A DNA stretch of 8,929 bases from an uncultured Clostridia bacterium (lineage in GTDB: Bacteria > Bacillota > Clostridia > Peptostreptococcales > Acidaminobacteraceae), in contig CALFKA010000299.1 of assembly GCA_937880545.1 (NCBI GenBank), forward strand, positions 1-8,929, in the 5' to 3' direction. Below the pieces are notes generated by a model that was not told the origin of the DNA, did no database searches, and saw only the letters and a program-made list of their open reading frames with translations. A program made the translations under genes and the position numbers. Positions within the stretch are counted from its first letter, which is position 1; every line of letters starts with the position of its first letter. Positions 5,555 through 8,929 of this stretch are shown here, piece after piece.

Positions 5555-6885
5555 CGTTTTCTCTTTTCTTTATAGTTGAGGGCAGCTCTTACAAAACTTT
5601 CCGCCATCGCAGGTTTTTGTGGGAAATAGACATAAGCAAAACCGGCAAAGATTTTTTTTGATGCGTGAACACAGTTCCAGCTTCTGCCATCCGGCTTTTC
5701 AGCTATGAAACTCTCTCCCTCCTGATCACTGACATAATAGTGATACTCGTGGGTACGTAAACTCTCGCCTTTTGCACAGAGCAGGTTATCATGATGCGCT
5801 GTGAGCGTGTGGTAACCAAAGTGCTGAAGTCTCTTGCTCATCGTGACACTTCCTCTTATGACCCCGACCATCTTGTGCCCATCAAAGTCCTCATGAAGAT
5901 AGGCAAACCCGCCACCTTCTGCCAGGACGGGAAGTCCTCTTTCGATCTGCTCTTTGATGCTCCTGTGCATGGAGCGGTTCTTAGCAAGGGATGAAAGATG
6001 AAGCTCCGGATATCCTCCGGGCAGGTAGAGGGCGTCTACATCTTCCGGCAGATGTCTATCCCTGATCGGCGAGAAGTACACCAGCCGAGCCCCCAATTCC
6101 TCCAGCATTCGGAGGTTTTCTTGATACATGAAGCAAAAAGCTTCGTCAGATGCGACAGCTACCTTTGCTTTTCCAAGTGGCACCAGAGTCGGCATCCTCT
6201 CACTTAGGTCGGGAGCTGTTTGCCCCAGAGCCAGTACGCCCTCCAGGTCGATATGCTTCAGCGCCAGTTCACCTAGTAGTGCCAGCTTTTCTTTGAGCTC
6301 ATGCACTTCGTGACTTTGTAGAAGTCCCAAGTGACGACTTGCGATTTTGAGTTCTTCTTTTTGGGGAAGAAACCCCAGCGGCATGACACCCTGTCTTTTG
6401 GCCATTTCACTTAGTCCGTGATACACCCCTTCTGAGATGCCGTTAAAGATGACACCGCGGATCATGCTCTCCTCTCGAAACTCTGTAAAACCTTTTATGA
6501 TGGCGGCGGCAGACGTGTACATCCCCTTTGCCTGGACAACCAGAATCACCGGGGTCCGAGTGTGATGTGCCACATCATAGGTGCTGTAGTCACCCTCCAT
6601 ACCCACGCCGTCATAATATCCCATGACACCTTCAATCAGAGACATTTGCGTGTCTGCCTCTGCTAGAGAAGCTCTCAGCATCTCAGGAGAAAGCATGTAA
6701 GGGTCTAGATTTCTCCCCGGCACCCCGGCAATCTCCCGGTGAAACTGTGGATCGATAAAGTCCGGACCGCATTTAAAGGACGTGACGCTAATGCCGCTTT
6801 TTTTCATCGCACTCAGAAGAGCTAGTGTGAGTGTCGTCTTGCCACTACCGGAATGCGTCCCGGCGACCAGGATACGCTTACTCAT
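5551..6885 (-). CDS. cbiA: Cobyrinate a,c-diamide synthase with altered glutaminase site
   Basis: The family amidates the a and c carboxylates of (cob)yrinic acid using ATP and ammonia released from glutamine. Numbering from ATG 6885 gives 444 residues, a normal length. The N-terminal synthetase domain is intact: P-loop GTHSGSGKTT (9-18), KCGPDFIDPQFH (38-49), NLDPYM (59-64) and IEGVMGYYDG (84-93). The C-terminal GATase_3 domain (from about 240) is recognisable: LYLPGGYPEL (286-295), GSVTMSKRLQHFGYH (345-359) and HEYHYY (379-384). The nucleophile motif AECGG, however, reads AEGGG with Gly324 (codon GGT, 5914-5916), and the conserved His of the ASYxHxxF motif is Tyr418 (TAT, 5632-5634). Loss of both residues predicts no glutaminase activity and use of free ammonia. 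GTG 6900 is in frame, but AGGAGG at 6891-6896 is 5 bases before ATG 6885. It overlaps cbiET by 8 bases and cbiC by 4. Confidence 0.93.
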   Translation of the reverse strand: MSKRILVAGTHSGSGKTTLTLALLSAMKKSGISVTSFKCGPDFIDPQFHREIAGVPGRNLDPYMLSPEMLRASLAEADTQMSLIEGVMGYYDGVGMEGDYSTYDVAHHTRTPVILVVQAKGMYTSAAAIIKGFTEFREESMIRGVIFNGISEGVYHGLSEMAKRQGVMPLGFLPQKEELKIASRHLGLLQSHEVHELKEKLALLGELALKHIDLEGVLALGQTAPDLSERMPTLVPLGKAKVAVASDEAFCFMYQENLRMLEELGARLVYFSPIRDRHLPEDVDALYLPGGYPELHLSSLAKNRSMHRSIKEQIERGLPVLAEGGGFAYLHEDFDGHKMVGVIRGSVTMSKRLQHFGYHTLTAHHDNLLCAKGESLRTHEYHYYVSDQEGESFIAEKPDGRSWNCVHASKKIFAGFAYVYFPQKPAMAESFVRAALNYKEKRKR

Positions 6886-8071
6886 CTTCTCCTCCTGCAC
6901 TCAAAATATATATAGGATTGTCGGCGATCATCAGGCGCACGCTACCGGCTCCTCTGGCTCGTGAGCTTCCGAGCTGCATGATCTCCGGTTCCAAATGGTT
7001 GTTTTTAAAAGCCATGAGGGCTTCTGTAAGAGACTCCAGAGCAATCGTGCTGAGGACGATTCTCACCTTGGGATTCTTCTCAAGAAGAAGCGTCATCGTC
7101 TCCTCCATCCTGCCACCGGCTCCTCCGATAAAGGCCACATCAGGGGCGGAAAGCTCTTTTAAAGCCTCTGGTGCCTGTCCCTCGATGGGGAAGATATTTC
7201 CCAGATGAAACGCTCTTGCGTTTTTCTCCATCAGCCCAATCGCCTCGGGGTTGTGATCAATGGAGTAGACTTTGCCTTCATAAGCTGCCAGAGCCATCTC
7301 CACACTGACACTTCCCGTGCCTGCTCCGATGTCATAACAGATATCTTCCGGTGAAATCCTCAGTCGACTTAAAATCTGTGCTCTGACGGGTGCTTTGCTC
7401 ATCGGGACCTCTCCCCGAATAAACTTCGCATCAGCTATCCCCGTTAGGACTCTCCTGTCGGGATGAGGGTTGTCGATCAGCAGCACTGTAAGAGATGCAG
7501 AAGGACTTGCTTGCAATTCTTCTGCACTACACTGTGTAATCTTCTCTTCAGGGCTTCCCAGGTTTTCTCCTCTTGTCACTTGAAGCTCTCCAAAACCCGC
7601 CTTCACAAGATCCTCTGCCAGTTCGTGAGTGTTTCCTCCGGTTAGCACAAAAGTCTCCGCGTTTCTTCTCACCACATCGGCGACGGAGATTTCTTTTCCA
7701 TGGGCACTGATGAGTCTGGCGTGCTGCCAGGGTCGTTTCAGTTTGGAGAAGAAATAGGAGACACTCGAGATTCCTGCATAGACACTGACCTCAAAAGAAA
7801 CAAGAGCTTCCACCAGTGAATGAGCTCCGCTGTAGAAACCTGTGTCACCGGAAAGTAACACGGCGTAGTATTCCTTATCTTCACGCTCTATTCTCTCTCT
7901 GATTTTTTCTGCCTCAAAGATAGCCACACAGGGCTTCCCGCTTATAACGGACAGCTCAAGCATCCTTTTTGCTCCAAAGATCAGCTGTGCTTGCGCGATG
8001 GCTTTGATAGCCTCCGCACTCAGCGACTCTTCTCCCACGCCGATACCGATAAGTGCAACTTTCTTTACCAA
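6878..8071 (-). CDS. cbiET: Fused precorrin-6B C5,15-methyltransferase / C15 decarboxylase (CbiE-CbiT)
   Basis: This is a two-domain enzyme of 397 residues, the arrangement of CobL. The N-terminal CbiE domain (1 to about 205) is a tetrapyrrole methylase: GIGVGEESL at 9-17 and the SAM-site motif LSGDTGFYSG at 73-82. It methylates C5. The C-terminal CbiT domain (about 210-390) is a Rossmann methyltransferase: MSKAPVRA (224-231, usually MTKxEVRA), SAM motif I YDIGAGTGSVSVE (246-258) and acidic IDHN (271-274). It methylates C15 and decarboxylates the acetate on C12. Both use S-adenosylmethionine. The start is TTG 8071: AAAGGA lies about 7 bases upstream, and VKKVALIGIG begins the first beta strand. 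No ATG lies near. It overlaps cbiJ by 7 bases (TTGGTAA) and cbiA by 8, so it is coupled on both sides. Confidence 0.95.
   Translation of the reverse strand: MVKKVALIGIGVGEESLSAEAIKAIAQAQLIFGAKRMLELSVISGKPCVAIFEAEKIRERIEREDKEYYAVLLSGDTGFYSGAHSLVEALVSFEVSVYAGISSVSYFFSKLKRPWQHARLISAHGKEISVADVVRRNAETFVLTGGNTHELAEDLVKAGFGELQVTRGENLGSPEEKITQCSAEELQASPSASLTVLLIDNPHPDRRVLTGIADAKFIRGEVPMSKAPVRAQILSRLRISPEDICYDIGAGTGSVSVEMALAAYEGKVYSIDHNPEAIGLMEKNARAFHLGNIFPIEGQAPEALKELSAPDVAFIGGAGGRMEETMTLLLEKNPKVRIVLSTIALESLTEALMAFKNNHLEPEIMQLGSSRARGAGSVRLMIADNPIYILSAGGEDE
6891..6896 (-). promoter_or_regulatory. Ribosome binding site that sets the cbiA start
   Basis: A perfect AGGAGG lies 5 bases before ATG 6885 and inside the upstream gene's last codons. 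The in-frame GTG at 6900 would place this motif within the coding region, so ATG 6885 is preferred. Confidence 0.85.
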
Positions 8072-8811
8072 GACTCAATCCTTTCCAGGACTTCTTTGAT
8101 CGTAATGCCCGACTTTTTTTGTGGGCGAGTGAGCACGGCGATTTTCATTCCACACTCCCTAGCAGCTTCCACTTTCGCGTGCCAGCCTCCAGCACCTCCT
8201 GAGTCCTTGGTCAGGAGGATACCCGCCTCACTTGTCCGAAACATGGCGGTGTTGAGTTCTTTCGTAAATGGCCCTTGCATGCAGATGATGTGTGAGGGAG
8301 GAATCTCTGCCTCCCGGCACAGCTCGAGACTCGCCTGCATAGGAAGTACGCGCACCCAGACTCGTTTTTGATAGTTTTTTACTTCTGAGAGTCTTCCAAC
8401 ACTCTTTGCTCCCAGCGTGGAAAAGATAATATCTTCTCCCTCATTGAGCCAGACAATGAGTTGGTCCAAGTTTTCAAAATACAGCTCTCCCTTCTCCACA
8501 GCTCCCTCTCTGTCGATCCGAAGATACGAAGTAGCACTCTCATCACAGGCAGCCTCTATCTCTCTGCTGACCTGTTCTGCATAGGGGTGGGTGGCATCGA
8601 TGACTAGTTCTGGGCGATGCAAGAGCATTTCTCTTTTCATGGCTTCTCTATCAAGCCTGCCTGTCTGCTTTGCGAGGGTTTCGCTTTCTTCTAGAAGATC
8701 TCCTCCATAGTCTGTCGCCACAAAGACAATAGATGGGATTTTTTTCTCATTAAGCTTCGCCGCAATACGGCGCCCCTCACTCGTTCCGCCGAAAAGAAAG
8801 ATCTCAGCCAA
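8065..8811 (-). CDS. cbiJ: Precorrin-6A (cobalt-precorrin-6A) reductase
   Basis: CbiJ/CobK reduces the corrin precursor at the C18-C19 double bond with a nicotinamide cofactor, giving the substrate of the next gene product, CbiET. From TTG 8811 the protein has 248 residues, normal for the family. Motifs are the N-terminal nucleotide loop LFGGTSEGR (6-14), DATHPYA (72-78), FSTLGAKS (130-137), MQGPF (178-182) and LTKDSGGAGG (200-209). The frame stays open to 8904, but those first 31 codons are artefactual: the first six residues (MCSSDL) come from sequencing adapter and the rest is out-of-frame cbiH DNA. TTG 8811 is supported by AGAGG (8820-8824) 8 bases upstream and by the family's usual start just before the GGTSEGR strand. 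It overlaps the cbiH stop by 8 bases. The aerobic homologue is cobK, and sequence alone does not separate the two. Confidence 0.92.
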   Translation of the reverse strand: MAEIFLFGGTSEGRRIAAKLNEKKIPSIVFVATDYGGDLLEESETLAKQTGRLDREAMKREMLLHRPELVIDATHPYAEQVSREIEAACDESATSYLRIDREGAVEKGELYFENLDQLIVWLNEGEDIIFSTLGAKSVGRLSEVKNYQKRVWVRVLPMQASLELCREAEIPPSHIICMQGPFTKELNTAMFRTSEAGILLTKDSGGAGGWHAKVEAARECGMKIAVLTRPQKKSGITIKEVLERIESW

Positions 8812-8887
8812 GGTGATAGCCTCTGGGGGTGACCATCTTTCCCCTGATTTCCTCCGTGAATTTATTGCCGATAAAAATAGTGGTGAA
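8804..8887 (-). CDS. cbiH: Precorrin-3B C17-methyltransferase, C-terminal fragment
   Basis: Only the last 27 codons and the TGA stop (8806-8804) are present; the rest lies beyond the contig end. The peptide begins TTIFIGNKFTEE and ends GKMVTPRGYHLG. The S/T-T-x-x-I-G-N and GKMxTPRGY elements are the characteristic C-terminus of CbiH/CobJ, the SAM-dependent enzyme that methylates C17 and contracts the ring. The frame differs from that of cbiJ and overlaps its TTG start by 8 bases, as at the other junctions of the operon. The fragment is cut at its 5' end by the adapter at 8888. The identification rests on a short peptide, but it agrees with the gene order, since cbiH product precedes the CbiJ step. 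Confidence 0.8.
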   Translation of the reverse strand, partial: FTTIFIGNKFTEEIRGKMVTPRGYHLG

Positions 8888-8929
8888 AGATCGGAAGAGC
8901 ACACGTCTGAACTCCAGTCACATCACGAT
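8888..8929. other. Illumina TruSeq adapter left on the contig end
   Basis: These 42 bases match the TruSeq indexed adapter from memory: AGATCGGAAGAGC at 8888-8900, continuing to GTCAC at 8917-8921, then the index-1 hexamer ATCACG (8922-8927) and AT, the first bases of the following ATCTCGTATGCC. It is read-through or untrimmed adapter, not genomic DNA. The real contig ends at about 8887 (the A at 8888 may be the ligation A-tail). Confidence 0.98.

Overview
The window looks like one end of a draft contig from an anaerobic, low- to mid-GC Bacillota (Clostridia-like) genome. Reasons: strong AGGAGG-type ribosome binding sites, frequent TTG and GTG starts, simple sigma-A promoters and rho-independent terminators, and a compact oxygen-independent style cobalamin (B12) gene cluster with a fused cbiE-cbiT. 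The species cannot be named from the sequence. The last 42 bases (8888-8929) are not biological: they match the Illumina TruSeq index adapter (index ATCACG), so the contig really ends at about 8887.

Layout. On the + strand, 118-780 encodes a YczE/YitT-type membrane protein and 907-2268 an M20-family dipeptidase with all its metal ligands, closed by a clear terminator (2282-2320). Everything from there to the right end is on the - strand. Read in the direction of transcription (right to left) it is: the last 27 codons of cbiH/cobJ, then cbiJ/cobK, cbiET, cbiA and cbiC. Each cob junction overlaps by 4-8 bases, so the cluster is a translationally coupled operon for corrin ring synthesis. It covers C17 methylation, precorrin-6A reduction, C5/C15 methylation with decarboxylation, methyl migration to (cob)yrinate, and a,c-diamidation. 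After a gap of about 170 bases come two overlapping GNAT acetyltransferase genes and a strong terminator (3873-3898). Then comes an independent, AT-rich unit: a promoter embedded in an array of TTCAAT/TTGAAT dyads, and an AAA ATPase with a DUF4143 domain (2503-3717). The ATPase stop codon lies directly against a decayed fragment of a third GNAT gene.

Main points of interest. (1) CbiA has lost both signature glutaminase residues: Gly replaces the nucleophilic Cys and Tyr replaces the conserved His. Its ATP/cobyrinate domain looks intact, which suggests an ammonia-dependent enzyme. (2) The first GNAT gene appears frameshifted near 3957-3961. Its nominal reading frame runs through its own terminator, while the shifted frame gives a typical GNAT ending and a double stop just before the hairpin. 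(3) Three TTCAAT/TTGAAT dyads about 40 bp apart cover the ATPase promoter. (4) A GNAT relic sits at the ATPase 3' end. (5) The adapter creates a false N-terminus (MCSSDL...) on cbiJ and hides the cbiH remnant.

No complete new system was found. The glutaminase-dead CbiA and the ATPase control region are the best leads.
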